This document shows, one piece after another, positions 17,073 through 26,516 of a DNA stretch of 64,000 bases. The position numbers and the translations under genes were made by a program. Origin of the DNA: CAVVDT01 sp963747005 (lineage in GTDB: Bacteria; Pseudomonadota; Alphaproteobacteria; Rhizobiales; Aestuariivirgaceae); assembly GCA_963747005.1 (NCBI GenBank), contig CAVVDT010000012.1, positions 1 to 64,000 of the forward strand. The letters are read 5' to 3'. The notes below the pieces were generated by a model. The model saw only the letters and a program-made list of their open reading frames with translations. It had not been told where the DNA came from and made no database searches. The first letter of the stretch is position 1. Each line of letters opens with the position of its first letter.

Positions 17073-18518
17073 ATGACCGGGTTCCTCGACGAGACCCGCA
17101 TGGCGCTCGGCTCGCTGGGCGACGCCGCATCGGGGCTGGTGCACCCGACCCTTCGCCTTGGCGTCACCGGCCTGTCGCGGGCCGGCAAGACGGTGTTCAT
17201 CACCGCCCTCGTCCACAACCTCCTGCATGGCGGACGGCTGCCGCTGTTTTCACCCATGGCGACGGGGCGCATCGCCAGGGCCTATCTCGAGCCGCAGCCC
17301 GATGACCGTCTGCCGCGCTTTGCCTACGAGGATCATCTGGCAGCGCTGACCGCCGGCGACGACCGCCACTGGCCGGAAAGTACCCGCCGTCTCTCCCAGT
17401 TGCGGCTGACGGTCGAATACGAGCCCTCCGGCTTCTTTGCCCGCCGCACCCATGGCGGGCGCCTTTCCATCGATATCGTCGATTATCCCGGCGAATGGCT
17501 GCTCGATCTGCCCTTGATGTCGCTTTCCTATGAAGCCTGGAGCGCCGCGACGCTCACCGCCAGCCGCGCAAGCCCGCGCGACCGTCTCGCCGGGCCCTGG
17601 CATGCCCATCTGGCAACGATCGATCCCGCCGCCCCGGCCGACGAGGCATCGGCCGCCGAAGCGGCCAAGCTGTTCACCGCCTATCTGGCAAGCTGCCGGG
17701 ACGATGACGCCGCCCTCTCCAGCCTGCCGCCGGGGCGCTTTCTGATGCCGGGCGACCTCGAAGGCTCCCCCCTTCTCACCTTCGCCCCGCTCGACCTGGC
17801 GGGCAGGACGGCAGGCGGGCGCGGTTCCATGCAGGCCCTCATGCGCCGCCGTTACGACTCATATGTCGCGCATGTGGTGCGGCCGTTCTTCTTCGATCAC
17901 TTTTCCCGCCTCGACCGCCAGATCGTGCTGGTCGACGTACTGACCGCCCTCAATGCCGGCCCGGCCGCCCTCACCGACCTGAAGGCGGCGCTTGCGGGGG
18001 TGCTCGACTGCTTCCGGGTGGGGGCGAAAAGCTGGGCCTCGCACCTCTTCGGCCGCCGCATCGACGCCATCGTGTTTGCCGCCTCCAAGGCCGATCTATT
18101 GCATCACGCCAGTCACGACCGGCTGGAAGCGATCCTCGAAGCGCTGCTTGCCGATGCCGCCAAACGGGCTGAATTCTCCGGTGCCCGCATCGACGCCGTC
18201 GCCATGGCGGCCATCCGCGCCACCCGCGAGGCGATCATCACCGAAGGCGGCGAGGACCTCGCCTGCATCGCCGGCGTCCCCGAAAAGGGCGAGAAAATCG
18301 GCAAGGAAACCTTCGACGGCAAGAGCGAAGCGGCGATCTTTCCGGGCGATTTACCCGCCGATCCCGCCCCGGCCCTGGCAGGCGAACTGGAGGGCGACCT
18401 GAAATTCGTCCGCTTCCGCCCGCCGCCCTTCGCTGCCGGTCCCTGGGCGGCCCGCGTCTTTCCCCATATCCGGCTCGACCGGGCGCTGGAATTCCTCATT
18501 GGAGACGCCTTCAGATGA
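17073..18518 (+). CDS. ycjX: YcjX-family P-loop protein
   Basis: A 481-residue GTPase-like protein of the YcjX/DUF463 family. The P-loop LGVTGLSRAGKTVFITALVH lies at residues 29-48, and the conserved IDIVDYPGEWLLDLPLM near 145 corresponds to the switch/Walker B region. In enterobacteria YcjX and YcjF are stress-induced (phage-shock associated) partners. Here too a DUF697/YcjF-like gene follows with an ATGA overlap, so the two are translationally coupled. The biochemical role is not established; YcjX structures support GTP binding. Confidence 0.88.
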   Translation: MTGFLDETRMALGSLGDAASGLVHPTLRLGVTGLSRAGKTVFITALVHNLLHGGRLPLFSPMATGRIARAYLEPQPDDRLPRFAYEDHLAALTAGDDRHWPESTRRLSQLRLTVEYEPSGFFARRTHGGRLSIDIVDYPGEWLLDLPLMSLSYEAWSAATLTASRASPRDRLAGPWHAHLATIDPAAPADEASAAEAAKLFTAYLASCRDDDAALSSLPPGRFLMPGDLEGSPLLTFAPLDLAGRTAGGRGSMQALMRRRYDSYVAHVVRPFFFDHFSRLDRQIVLVDVLTALNAGPAALTDLKAALAGVLDCFRVGAKSWASHLFGRRIDAIVFAASKADLLHHASHDRLEAILEALLADAAKRAEFSGARIDAVAMAAIRATREAIITEGGEDLACIAGVPEKGEKIGKETFDGKSEAAIFPGDLPADPAPALAGELEGDLKFVRFRPPPFAAGPWAARVFPHIRLDRALEFLIGDAFR

Positions 18519-19570
18519 GCACCCGCACGCGCCATCCCCAGGCCTTTCGCCTCGATCCTGAGGGCGACAGGCCCGCGCCCGCCGAGGCGAAGCAAAAAGG
18601 CCGTGCGCCCCGCCATGTGCCCGCCCCGAAGATCGAATGGCACGACGAGACGGCGGAAGCGGCGAACCTGTCGGTCGCAGCACCGGTGCGCCCCGCCCCG
18701 CTGAGGCGCAGCCGCCGCCGCTGGGGCACGCTCCTCTTTGCCGCCATGGCGGGATTCTTGTCGCTGGCCATCGGGCAGTGGGCCTACGGGCTGGTGGAAG
18801 GCTTCTTTGCCCGCTCGGCATGGCTCGGCTGGACCGCCACGGGCCTTTTGGCCGCCGCCGGCTTCGCCGCCCTTGCCATCGTGCTGCGCGAGGGGCTGGC
18901 GCTTGCCCGGCTCAAGACGCTGGAACGCCTGCAGGCCGATGCCGCGCACGCCACCGCCACCGATGACGCCGAAGCGGCGGCGCGCGTCATGAGCGGCCTG
19001 AAGAGCCTTTATGCCGGGCGCGCCGACACCGCCTGGGGGCTTTCGCGCCTTGCCGAGCACGAGGCCGACATCATCGATCCCGCCGGCCGCATCCGTCTCG
19101 CCGAGCGCGACCTCGTCGCCCCGCTCGATGAGGAAGGCCAGCGCATCATCGCCCGCACCGCCCGCCGCGTCACTCTGCTCACCGCGGTTTCGCCCAACGC
19201 CGCGCTCGATGTGGTCTTCGTTGCCATGCAGAACCTGAAGATGCTGCGCCAGCTTGCCGCCCTCTATGGTGGCCGGCCCGGCACCATTGGTACGGTGCGC
19301 CTGGCCCGCATGGTGATTGCGCACCTGGCCGTCGCCGGGGGCCTTGCCCTCTCCGATACGGTCATCCAGCACCTCATCGGCAAGGGCCTTGCCGGCCGCC
19401 TTTCGGCGCGTTTCGGCGAAGGCACCGTCAACGGCATCCTCACCGCCCGCATCGGCCGCGCCGCCCTCGACCTGACGCGCCCCTTGCCCTTTGCCTCGAC
19501 CAGCCCGCCCGCCCTCACCGACCTGATGCGCGAGGTCGCCCGGCTGGGAGGAGGCGAGGCGCAAGCCTAA
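18515..19570 (+). CDS. YcjF-like DUF697 membrane protein (TIGR01620 type)
   Basis: A 351-residue protein with a polar, basic N-terminus (to about residue 65), two transmembrane helices (GTLLFAAMAGFLSLAIGQWA and TGLLAAAGFAALAIVL), and a C-terminal DUF697 domain with GGRPGTIGTVRLARMVIAHL and SDTVIQHLIG. It matches the YcjF family, the inner-membrane partner of YcjX. Its start overlaps the YcjX stop by 4 bases. The family is thought to act in envelope-stress responses; no enzymatic motif is visible. Confidence 0.85.
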   Translation: MSTRTRHPQAFRLDPEGDRPAPAEAKQKGRAPRHVPAPKIEWHDETAEAANLSVAAPVRPAPLRRSRRRWGTLLFAAMAGFLSLAIGQWAYGLVEGFFARSAWLGWTATGLLAAAGFAALAIVLREGLALARLKTLERLQADAAHATATDDAEAAARVMSGLKSLYAGRADTAWGLSRLAEHEADIIDPAGRIRLAERDLVAPLDEEGQRIIARTARRVTLLTAVSPNAALDVVFVAMQNLKMLRQLAALYGGRPGTIGTVRLARMVIAHLAVAGGLALSDTVIQHLIGKGLAGRLSARFGEGTVNGILTARIGRAALDLTRPLPFASTSPPALTDLMREVARLGGGEAQA

Positions 19571-19650
19571 TGAGGGTGGGAAACCGCTTTCGGCCCCTGC
19601 CCGCGTGGCCTAATCTTCAGCGGCGCGACTCAAACTGGAGGTCATGCCCC

Positions 19651-19986
19651 GTGCTCAGGCATCATGTCCGTTACCGCTTTGCAATTGCCGCCACCGCCGT
19701 GATCATGGCTTTCCCGGTTGCTACGCGCGCCGATAGCCTGCAGCGGTCGTTCTTCGACTTCGATGCCGCCAAGCTGAAATACGACCAGCAGCAAAAGCAG
19801 CAACTGCAACAAGGCTATGTGCTGGAAAACCTGAAAGGTAACGACGGCACCCGGACCACCCTCTCACTCGGCGGCCGTGTGGCGGTGGACGACCCCTACC
19901 AGCAGTTCGGCGCCCAGACGAATTTCCGCGGCCGCACCGTGCAGGAAATCGAAGGTCCGAAGATCAAGTTCAGCATCTCGTTCTGA
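19651..19986 (+). CDS. Small exported protein, unknown function
   Basis: A 111-residue protein I do not recognise. The GTG at 19651 is chosen because GGAGG at 19637-19641 is ideally spaced and the product then opens with a signal peptide (YRFAIAATAVIMAFPVATRA). The mature part has a Lys/Gln-rich segment (LKYDQQQKQQLQQGYVLENL) and ends with IEGPKIKFSISF. The terminal Phe and short hydrophobic strand hint at an outer-membrane association, though the protein is too small to be a barrel alone. It lies between the ycjX pair and htpX. Confidence 0.6.
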   Translation: MLRHHVRYRFAIAATAVIMAFPVATRADSLQRSFFDFDAAKLKYDQQQKQQLQQGYVLENLKGNDGTRTTLSLGGRVAVDDPYQQFGAQTNFRGRTVQEIEGPKIKFSISF

Positions 19987-20031
19987 ACCTGCATCTGGCA
20001 GGCGGGACCGGCTCACCCCATATATGAGGTC

Positions 20032-21006
20032 ATGACAACAGGCATCTCGCGGCTGAATGAAAGCGAGCGGCGCCATCACAACATCCTGAACGCGCTGCAC
20101 ACGTGGATTCTGATTGCCGGTTCGGCGCTATTGTCCGCCTTCATTGCCTGGACGGTGTTCGGCCTCACCGGTCTGGTGTGGGCCGGCGGCTTCATGGCCG
20201 CCTCGCTGTGGTTCGCCGGGCGGGTATCGCCGCAGATGGTGCTGAAACTCTACAAGGCCCGGGCGCTCGGCCCGACCGAGATGCCCGAGCTTCACAATGT
20301 GGTCGACCGGCTTGCCGCCCAGGCCGCCCTGCCGGCGGTGCCAAGGCTCTATTACGTGCCGAGCCGTATCATGAACGCCTTTGCGGTCGGCACGCCCGAA
20401 GATGCCGCCATCGCCGTCACCGACGGGCTGGTGCGCAACCTCAGCCTGCGCCAGATCGGCGGCGTCCTTGCCCACGAGATCAGCCATGTGAGGAACGGCG
20501 ACCTCAAGGTGATGGCGCTGGGCGACGTCCTTACCCGCATCACCAGCTTCATGGCGCAGGTGGGCTATCTCGGCCTTCTTCTGTCGCTGCCGGGCATGCT
20601 GGCCGCCGGCATCAGTGTGCCGTGGCTGGGCCTGGGGGCGCTGATCCTCGCCCCCCTCATTGGCGGACTGTTGCAGCTTGCCCTGTCGCGCACCCGCGAA
20701 TACGACGCCGACCTCGACGCCGCCGAAATCACCGGCGATCCGGAGGCGCTGGCCTCGGCGCTCGTGGTGCTGGAGAAAAAGCAGGGCCGCATGTGGGAGG
20801 GCCTCGTTTTGCCCGGGGCACGGGTTCCCGGCCCGTCGATCCTGCGCACCCATCCGCGCACCGAGGAGCGGGTGGCGCGCCTGCTCAACCTCAGGCAGGG
20901 GGCACCGCACGTGGCGCCGGAGGACATCCACATCGAGGTCGCCGAGCCGCCATCGCACCTGCATCCCCCGCGCATCCACTGGCACCGCATGGGCATCTGG
21001 TTTTAA
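20032..21006 (+). CDS. htpX: M48 zinc metalloprotease HtpX-like
   Basis: A 324-residue inner-membrane metalloprotease. Two N-terminal transmembrane helices (residues 24-62) are followed by the M48 zinc site GGVLAHEISHVRNGD (His148, Glu149, His152), two further hydrophobic helices, and the third ligand in SRTREYDADLDAAEI. HtpX degrades misfolded membrane proteins together with FtsH. The C-terminal tail, with HLHPPRIHWHRMG, is His-rich. The gene is likely monocistronic. Confidence 0.88.
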   Translation: MTTGISRLNESERRHHNILNALHTWILIAGSALLSAFIAWTVFGLTGLVWAGGFMAASLWFAGRVSPQMVLKLYKARALGPTEMPELHNVVDRLAAQAALPAVPRLYYVPSRIMNAFAVGTPEDAAIAVTDGLVRNLSLRQIGGVLAHEISHVRNGDLKVMALGDVLTRITSFMAQVGYLGLLLSLPGMLAAGISVPWLGLGALILAPLIGGLLQLALSRTREYDADLDAAEITGDPEALASALVVLEKKQGRMWEGLVLPGARVPGPSILRTHPRTEERVARLLNLRQGAPHVAPEDIHIEVAEPPSHLHPPRIHWHRMGIWF

Positions 21007-21104
21007 GCCTCCTCGCGCTCACTTGTCAGCCACGCCCCTCCCGCTCATAGTGCCGTCTCGCTCCCGACCGGCCGACCGGCCATTACCTTATCGAGGAGAG
21101 ACCC

Positions 21105-22733
21105 ATGAAACTGGCTCACGCCCTCTTGGCGGCGCTGAAGGACCATGGCGCCGGTGAAATCTTCGGCATCCCCGGCGATTTCGCCCTGCCCTTCTTCCGC
21201 GCCATCGAACAGTCCAGCATCCTGCCGCTCTTCACCCTCAGCCACGAACCCGGTGTCGGCTTTGCCGCCGATGCCGCCGGGCGCTATCGCGGCACGCTCG
21301 GGGTGGCCGCCGTCACCTACGGGGCGGGCGCCCTCAACATGGTCAACGCGGTGGCCACGGCCTACGCGGAGAAATCGCCGCTGGTGGTGATATCGGGGGC
21401 GCCGGGGGCCGCCGAGGGGCGCACGGGTCTCGGCCTCCATCATCAGGTGAAGCGCCTCGACAGCCAGTTCCTGGTCATGTCGGAAGTCACCTGCGCCCAG
21501 GCCGTGCTCGACGATGCCGCGACCGCGCCCGCCGAGATCGCCCGCGTCCTCAGCGCTGCCCGCCACCGCTCGCTGCCGGTCTATATCGAACTGCCGCGCG
21601 ACATGGTGGAGGCCGAGGTGGCGCCGGTGCCGTCCTTCGCCCCCCAACCGGGCGATCCCGAAGCTGCCGCCTCGGCCGCCGACGAAGTGCTCGCCCGGCT
21701 CGCTGCCGCCCGCCATCCCGCCCTCTTGCTGGGGGTGGAAATCCGCCGCTACGGCCTTGACGTCAAGGTGGCGAAGCTGGCGAAGAAGCTCGCCATTCCC
21801 GCCGTCACCAGTTTCATGGGCCGCGGCATCCTGGCCGAGACCGATGCCCCCCTCGCCGGCACCTATCTCGGCCTGGCAGGTGAGGCGGAGGTACGCCGCA
21901 TCGTCGAGCGCTCCGACGGGCTTTTGATGCTCGGCGTCATCTTGTGCGACACCAATTTCGGCGTTTCCCAGCAGCAGATCGACATGCGTTTCGCCATCCA
22001 TGCCTTCGACGGCGCGGTGCGGCTCGGCCATCATGTCTATCCGGGCGTCAGCCTCGAAGCGCTGGTCGATGCCCTCCTGAAGCGCGGCAAGCGCCTCGGC
22101 GATGCCGCAACGGTCGCCGCCACCTATCCCACCGGCCTCAAGGCCGATGCCCAGCCCATTCGCCCCATCGACATCGCCACCGCCGTCAACGACCTCTATC
22201 GACGCCACGGCGCCATGCCGATCGCCTCCGACATGGGCGATTGCCTGTTCACCGCCATGGACATCGCCCACACCGCCATCGTGGCGCCCGGCTATTACGC
22301 CACCATGGGCCCCGGCATTCCCTTCGGCCTCGGCCTTGAGGCGGCCTCGGGCCGGCGGCCGCTCATCCTGGTGGGTGACGGCGCCTTCCAGATGACCGGC
22401 TGGGAACTGGGCAATTGCCGCCGCTACGGCTGGAACCCCATCGTGCTGGTGTTCAACAATACCGCCTGGGGCATGCTCAAGGCCTTCCAGAAGGACGTCG
22501 GCTACAACGACCTCGACGACTGGAAATTCGCCGAGATGGCTTCCGGTCTCGGCGGCAAGGGGGTGCGGGTTGCGACCCGCAAGGCGCTGGCCGCCGCGCT
22601 TGAAGAGGCCGTAGCCGATGCAAGCCAGTTCCGCCTCATCGAGATCATGATCCCGCGTGGCGAACTCTCGCGCACATTGGAGCGCTTCACCGGCGCCATC
22701 GCCAAAAAGAGCGTGCTGGGCAACAGGCCCTGA
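21105..22733 (+). CDS. ppdC: ThDP-dependent phenylpyruvate/indolepyruvate decarboxylase
   Basis: A 542-residue thiamine diphosphate enzyme of the pyruvate decarboxylase superfamily. The catalytic Glu48 lies in LSHEPGVGFAADAAGR of the PYR domain, and the ThDP/Mg motif is GDGAFQMTGWELGN...FNN in the PP domain. Length and motifs agree with the phenylpyruvate decarboxylases described in azospirilla, which act in the Ehrlich route from aromatic amino acids and in indole- or phenylacetate formation. Substrate choice between phenylpyruvate and indolepyruvate cannot be read from the sequence. A GAGGAG site precedes the ATG. It is monocistronic. Confidence 0.8.
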   Translation: MKLAHALLAALKDHGAGEIFGIPGDFALPFFRAIEQSSILPLFTLSHEPGVGFAADAAGRYRGTLGVAAVTYGAGALNMVNAVATAYAEKSPLVVISGAPGAAEGRTGLGLHHQVKRLDSQFLVMSEVTCAQAVLDDAATAPAEIARVLSAARHRSLPVYIELPRDMVEAEVAPVPSFAPQPGDPEAAASAADEVLARLAAARHPALLLGVEIRRYGLDVKVAKLAKKLAIPAVTSFMGRGILAETDAPLAGTYLGLAGEAEVRRIVERSDGLLMLGVILCDTNFGVSQQQIDMRFAIHAFDGAVRLGHHVYPGVSLEALVDALLKRGKRLGDAATVAATYPTGLKADAQPIRPIDIATAVNDLYRRHGAMPIASDMGDCLFTAMDIAHTAIVAPGYYATMGPGIPFGLGLEAASGRRPLILVGDGAFQMTGWELGNCRRYGWNPIVLVFNNTAWGMLKAFQKDVGYNDLDDWKFAEMASGLGGKGVRVATRKALAAALEEAVADASQFRLIEIMIPRGELSRTLERFTGAIAKKSVLGNRP

Positions 22734-22843
22734 CGCGCCCGGCCCTCAACTCGCGGTCTTGCCTCGCCGGTAATCGTCCTGTCATGGTCGGTTCAATAGA
22801 CTGGCGCTGATTCGTCGGCGTGCGATCGAGGGGCTGGTGGGGC

Positions 22844-23614
22844 ATGGACAGGCTGGACGCTTTCATTCTCGGTATCGTCGAGGGCTTCACCGAGTTCCTG
22901 CCGGTGTCCTCGACCGGTCACATGATCGTCGTTTCCGACTGGCTGGGGCTTGGCCAGACCGACATCAACAAGGCGTTCGAGGTGATTATCCAGCTCGCCG
23001 CCATCCTGGCGGTGGCCGCCAGCTACCGCGACAAATTCACGCTCCGCCACCTCAACCTGTGGATGAAGCTCGCCCTCGCCTTCATCCCGATTGGAGCCGT
23101 CGGCTTCGTGCTGCGCCATCAGGTGGAGGCCTTGTTCTCGGTGCTCGTGGTCGCCATCATGTTCGTTGTCGGCGGCGCCGTCATGCTGGTCATGGAATAT
23201 TTCTACAGCGAGAAATTCGCCCAGGTGAGCGATGTGGAAAATGTCACCTGGATGCAGGCCCTGTGGATCGGCATTTTCCAGGTTTTTTCACTCGTTCCCG
23301 GCACCAGCCGGGCCGGCGCCACCATCGTCGGCGGGCTTCTGGTGGGCCTCGACCGCCGGGCGGCAGCAGAATTTTCCTTCCTGCTGGCCCTGCCGGTCAT
23401 GCTGGCGGTGAGCGGCTACGATCTCCTGAAGCACTATCACCAATTCGCCGGCAGCGATTTCATGAACCTCGCCATCGGCTTCATCACCGCCTTCGTGGTC
23501 GCCTACCTCACCATGCAGCTTTTCATCCGCTTCCTTAAGACCCACACGTTCATCGCCTTCGGCATCTACCGCATCGCCTTCGGCGTGTTCCTTTTCTGGT
23601 TCTACGGACTGTGA
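22844..23614 (+). CDS. uppP: Undecaprenyl-diphosphate phosphatase
   Basis: A 256-residue inner-membrane enzyme (BacA/UppP) that dephosphorylates undecaprenyl diphosphate to recycle the lipid carrier for peptidoglycan and O-antigen. The start at 22844 gives the canonical N-terminus, with the active-site sequence GIVEGFTEFLPVSSTGHMI. The second motif is SLVPGTSRAGATI, near residue 150, containing the catalytic Arg and Ser. About eight hydrophobic helices are present. The enzyme is also linked to bacitracin resistance. It is flanked by unrelated genes. Confidence 0.95.
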   Translation: MDRLDAFILGIVEGFTEFLPVSSTGHMIVVSDWLGLGQTDINKAFEVIIQLAAILAVAASYRDKFTLRHLNLWMKLALAFIPIGAVGFVLRHQVEALFSVLVVAIMFVVGGAVMLVMEYFYSEKFAQVSDVENVTWMQALWIGIFQVFSLVPGTSRAGATIVGGLLVGLDRRAAAEFSFLLALPVMLAVSGYDLLKHYHQFAGSDFMNLAIGFITAFVVAYLTMQLFIRFLKTHTFIAFGIYRIAFGVFLFWFYGL

Positions 23615-23694
23615 GCGGTTGCATCACCTTGCCTTTCGCCACGCCGCTCGCTAACCCTCACACGTTCGGTGGGGATAGCGGGAATGGGTGAATA

Positions 23695-24639
23695 GTGAAG
23701 GGGACAAAGCACGCGAACGCCGCGCCGCCGCCCTTGTGGCTGAAGGCGGCGCCGTTCGTTTTCCTGCTGTTATGGTCGGGCGGGTTTGCCTTCGCCAAGA
23801 TCGGCCTCGACCACACCACGCCCTTGACCTTCCTCGCCCTGCGCTACTGGTTCGCGCTGGCCGTGCTCCTGCCGGTCCTCGCCATCATGCGGCCGCCCTT
23901 GCCGCGAGGTTTCGCCGAATGGGCGCATCTGGCGTTCGTCGGCTTTCTCATCCAGGCGGTCTATTTCGGGCTTTCCTATTTCGGCTTCTGGCTCGGCGTC
24001 TCGGCCGGGGCGCTGGCGCTCATCGTGTCGCTGCAGCCGATCCTTGTCGGGCTGCTGGCCCCGGCGGTGACGCGCGAGAAGGTGACGATCCTGCAATGGC
24101 TGGGCCTCATTCTGGGGCTCATCGGCGCCGCGGTGGTAATCGTGGCGCGCGCCCAGGTGGAAATCGTGTCGCCGCTGGGTATCGCCTGCGCCGTTGGGGC
24201 GCTGTGCGGCATGACGCTCGCCACCTTGTGGGAAAAGCGCTTCGGCCTCCACCACCACCCGGTCGCCTCCAACGCGGTGCAGTACCTCGTCGGCTTCGTC
24301 GCCATCGCCCCCCTCGCCTTCCTGCTCGAAGGCGCCAAGGTGAACTGGAACCTGCAATTCGTCATCGCGCTGGGCTATCTGGTCATCGCCAACTCGCTGA
24401 TCGCCGTCAGCCTCTTGCTGGCGATGATCCGCTACGGTCAGGCGGCGCGCGTTTCGGCGCTCTTGTTCCTGGTGCCGCCCATGGCCGCCCTCATCGCCTG
24501 GGGACTGATCGGCGAGAAAATGCCGCTGATCGCCTGGGCCGGCATGGGCGTGGCGGCGGCGGGCGTCCTCATTGCCACCCGCAAGCCGCGTCCGAAGCGG
24601 AAGCGCGCCACCCATGACAGGGCGCGCCGGGCGCGCTAA
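23695..24639 (+). CDS. EamA-family (DMT superfamily) permease
   Basis: A 314-residue membrane protein with ten hydrophobic helices in two EamA repeats (about residues 15-145 and 160-295). The first helix carries FLLLWSGGFAFAKIGLDHTT and LTFLALRYW, common in this family. It ends in a strongly basic tail (RKPRPKRKRATH) that should be cytoplasmic. The GTG at 23695 fits the first helix. Members export metabolites such as amino acids or nucleotides; the substrate is unknown. The VWA gene starts 11 bases downstream. Confidence 0.8.
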   Translation: MKGTKHANAAPPPLWLKAAPFVFLLLWSGGFAFAKIGLDHTTPLTFLALRYWFALAVLLPVLAIMRPPLPRGFAEWAHLAFVGFLIQAVYFGLSYFGFWLGVSAGALALIVSLQPILVGLLAPAVTREKVTILQWLGLILGLIGAAVVIVARAQVEIVSPLGIACAVGALCGMTLATLWEKRFGLHHHPVASNAVQYLVGFVAIAPLAFLLEGAKVNWNLQFVIALGYLVIANSLIAVSLLLAMIRYGQAARVSALLFLVPPMAALIAWGLIGEKMPLIAWAGMGVAAAGVLIATRKPRPKRKRATHDRARRAR

Positions 24640-24650
24640 AAGCTTTCCCC

Positions 24651-25829
24651 ATGTTCGTTTCCTTCTTCCACGAGCTCAAGGCCGCCGGCGTACCCGTCAC
24701 GCTGAAGGAATACCTCACCCTCATGGAGGCGCTGGAAGCCCATGTGGCGGGCTTCAGGGTGGAGGATTTCTATTACCTGTCGCGCTCCGCCCTTGTTAAG
24801 GATGAGCGCAACTTCGACCGCTTCGACCAGGTTTTCGGCCATGTCTTCAAGGGCCTGGAGGGACTTTCTGCAGAAGAGCTTCTGGCGGCCGTCCCAGAGG
24901 AATGGCTGAAAAAGCTCAACGAGAAATTCCTCACCGATGAGGAAAAGGCGAAGATCGAGGCGCTCGGCGGCTGGGAAAAGATCATGGAGGAGCTGAGTAA
25001 GCGCCTCGAAGAGCAGAAAGGCCGCCACCAGGGCGGCTCGAAATGGATCGGCACCGCCGGCACCTCGCCGTTCGGGGCCTATGGCTACAACCCGGCGGGC
25101 GTACGCATCGGCCAGGATAAGAACCGCAACAACCGCGGCATAAAAGTGTGGGACAAGCGCGAATTCCGGGATTTCGACGACAGCGTCGAACTCGGCACCC
25201 GCAACATCAAGGTGGCGCTTCGCCGCCTCAGGCGCTTTGCCCGCGAAGGGGCGGCGGAAGAACTCGATCTCGAAGGTACCATCCGTTCGACCGCCAATCG
25301 CGGCTGGCTCGACATCCAGATGGTGCCGGAGCGCCGCAACACGGTAAAAGTGCTGCTGTTCCTCGATGCCGGGGGCTCCATGGACCCTTACGTGCGGCTG
25401 TGCGAGGAGCTGTTTTCCGCTGCCAGCGCCGAATTCAAGCACCTGGAATATTTCTATTTCCACAACTGCCTGTACGAGTTCGTGTGGAAGGAGAACCGCC
25501 GCCGCTTCACCGAGCGCACCTCGACCTGGGACGTGCTCCACACCTATCCTTCCGACTACAAGGTGATCTTCGTCGGCGATGCCTCCATGAGCCCCTACGA
25601 ACTGACGCAGCCCGGCGGCTCGGTGGAGCACATGAACGCCGAACCGGGAGCGCTGTGGCTGAAGCGGGTGATCGACATCTATCCCCATGCGGTGTGGCTC
25701 AATCCGTCACCGGAGAAATACTGGCACTACACGCCGACGACCGACTATATCGCCCGCCTGTTCGACAACCGCATGTACGCCTTGACGCTCGATGGCCTCG
25801 ATCAGGCGATGCGCGAACTGGTGCGGTGA
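24651..25829 (+). CDS. CoxE-like VWA domain protein
   Basis: A 392-residue soluble protein of the CoxE / YehP-like VWA group. The N-terminal half is helical and charged. The C-terminal half is a von Willebrand A domain with a modified MIDAS, VLLFLDAGGSMDPYVRLCEE (DxGGS rather than DxSxS), followed by FVGDASMSPYEL containing the conserved Asp. Such proteins usually partner a MoxR-type AAA+ ATPase in cofactor or metal-centre maturation, but no MoxR gene lies next to it here. It follows the EamA permease closely and may share its transcript. Confidence 0.82.
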   Translation: MFVSFFHELKAAGVPVTLKEYLTLMEALEAHVAGFRVEDFYYLSRSALVKDERNFDRFDQVFGHVFKGLEGLSAEELLAAVPEEWLKKLNEKFLTDEEKAKIEALGGWEKIMEELSKRLEEQKGRHQGGSKWIGTAGTSPFGAYGYNPAGVRIGQDKNRNNRGIKVWDKREFRDFDDSVELGTRNIKVALRRLRRFAREGAAEELDLEGTIRSTANRGWLDIQMVPERRNTVKVLLFLDAGGSMDPYVRLCEELFSAASAEFKHLEYFYFHNCLYEFVWKENRRRFTERTSTWDVLHTYPSDYKVIFVGDASMSPYELTQPGGSVEHMNAEPGALWLKRVIDIYPHAVWLNPSPEKYWHYTPTTDYIARLFDNRMYALTLDGLDQAMRELVR

Positions 25830-25855
25830 AGACGAAGGGACTCCCTCCCCCACTC

Positions 25856-25993
25856 CGTCACCCCGTGGCTTGACCACGGCTTCCCGCCCACAGCCCGTCA
25901 CCCCGTGGCTTGACCGCGGTCTCCATCCCGCAAGCGCCTCAACCAGCCGAGGGGTCAGCGGAATGGATACCGGCATCGAGTGCCGGTATGACG
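25856..25993. repeat. Composite REP-like intergenic element, tandem CGTCACCCC units plus CCGGCATCGAGTGCCGG hairpin
   Basis: Two units of CGTCACCCCGTGGCTTGACC occur in tandem (25856 and 25897), followed after about 60 bases by a hairpin with arms ATACCGGCA and TGCCGGTAT and then GACG. The outer ends CGTCA/TGACG are inverted. The same layout recurs at 44197-44295, so this is one dispersed family. It lies between convergent genes. Confidence 0.65.
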
Positions 25994-26016
25994 TTGGTCA
26001 TTTTCGGCAAGGATGC

Positions 26017-26445
26017 CTACACCGGCACCTTGCCATCCAGTTGCGGCAGCAGTTTCACGCTTTCCTGCTCGTTGGGATCGGTGCGGGCGATGACCGCCGT
26101 CACCGGTTGATCGGAGCGGTTGGCCGGCAGGTGCGGCACGCCGGCGGGGATGAAGAGCATGTCGCCGGCCTTCACCACCATGTGCTTTTCGAGATTGTCG
26201 CCGTACCACATCTCACCCACCCCGGAGAGCACATAGATGGCGGTTTCGTGGTTCTCGTGCAGGTGGGCCTTGGCCCTGTCACCCGGCTGGATGGTGAGCA
26301 GGTGCATGCAAATCCCCTCGGCTCCTGCCGTCTCGGCGGAAATGCCGGAAAAATAATTGAAACCCTGCTTGCCGGCATAGGTTTCCCTCGCCTGGAACAC
26401 CTGGCAGTCGGGCTTCTGGGTGACGTCCATGATCGGGCCTTTCAT
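26017..26445 (-). CDS. Cupin-domain protein
   Basis: A 142-residue single-domain cupin. Motif 1 reads AKAHLHENHETAIYVLSGVG, giving the His, His and Glu ligands, and motif 2 reads DMLFIPAGVPHLPAN with the fourth His. Such proteins bind Fe, Mn or Zn and act as dioxygenases, isomerases or sensors; nothing here fixes the reaction. It is divergent from aceK with about 70 bases between the starts. Confidence 0.8.
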   Translation of the reverse strand: MKGPIMDVTQKPDCQVFQARETYAGKQGFNYFSGISAETAGAEGICMHLLTIQPGDRAKAHLHENHETAIYVLSGVGEMWYGDNLEKHMVVKAGDMLFIPAGVPHLPANRSDQPVTAVIARTDPNEQESVKLLPQLDGKVPV

Positions 26446-26516
26446 CGTTTGCTGTTAGGTGCGATCCTAGCATGATTTCGCCACCGCGATCGCCAGGCCT
26501 CGGCTATCATCGCCGC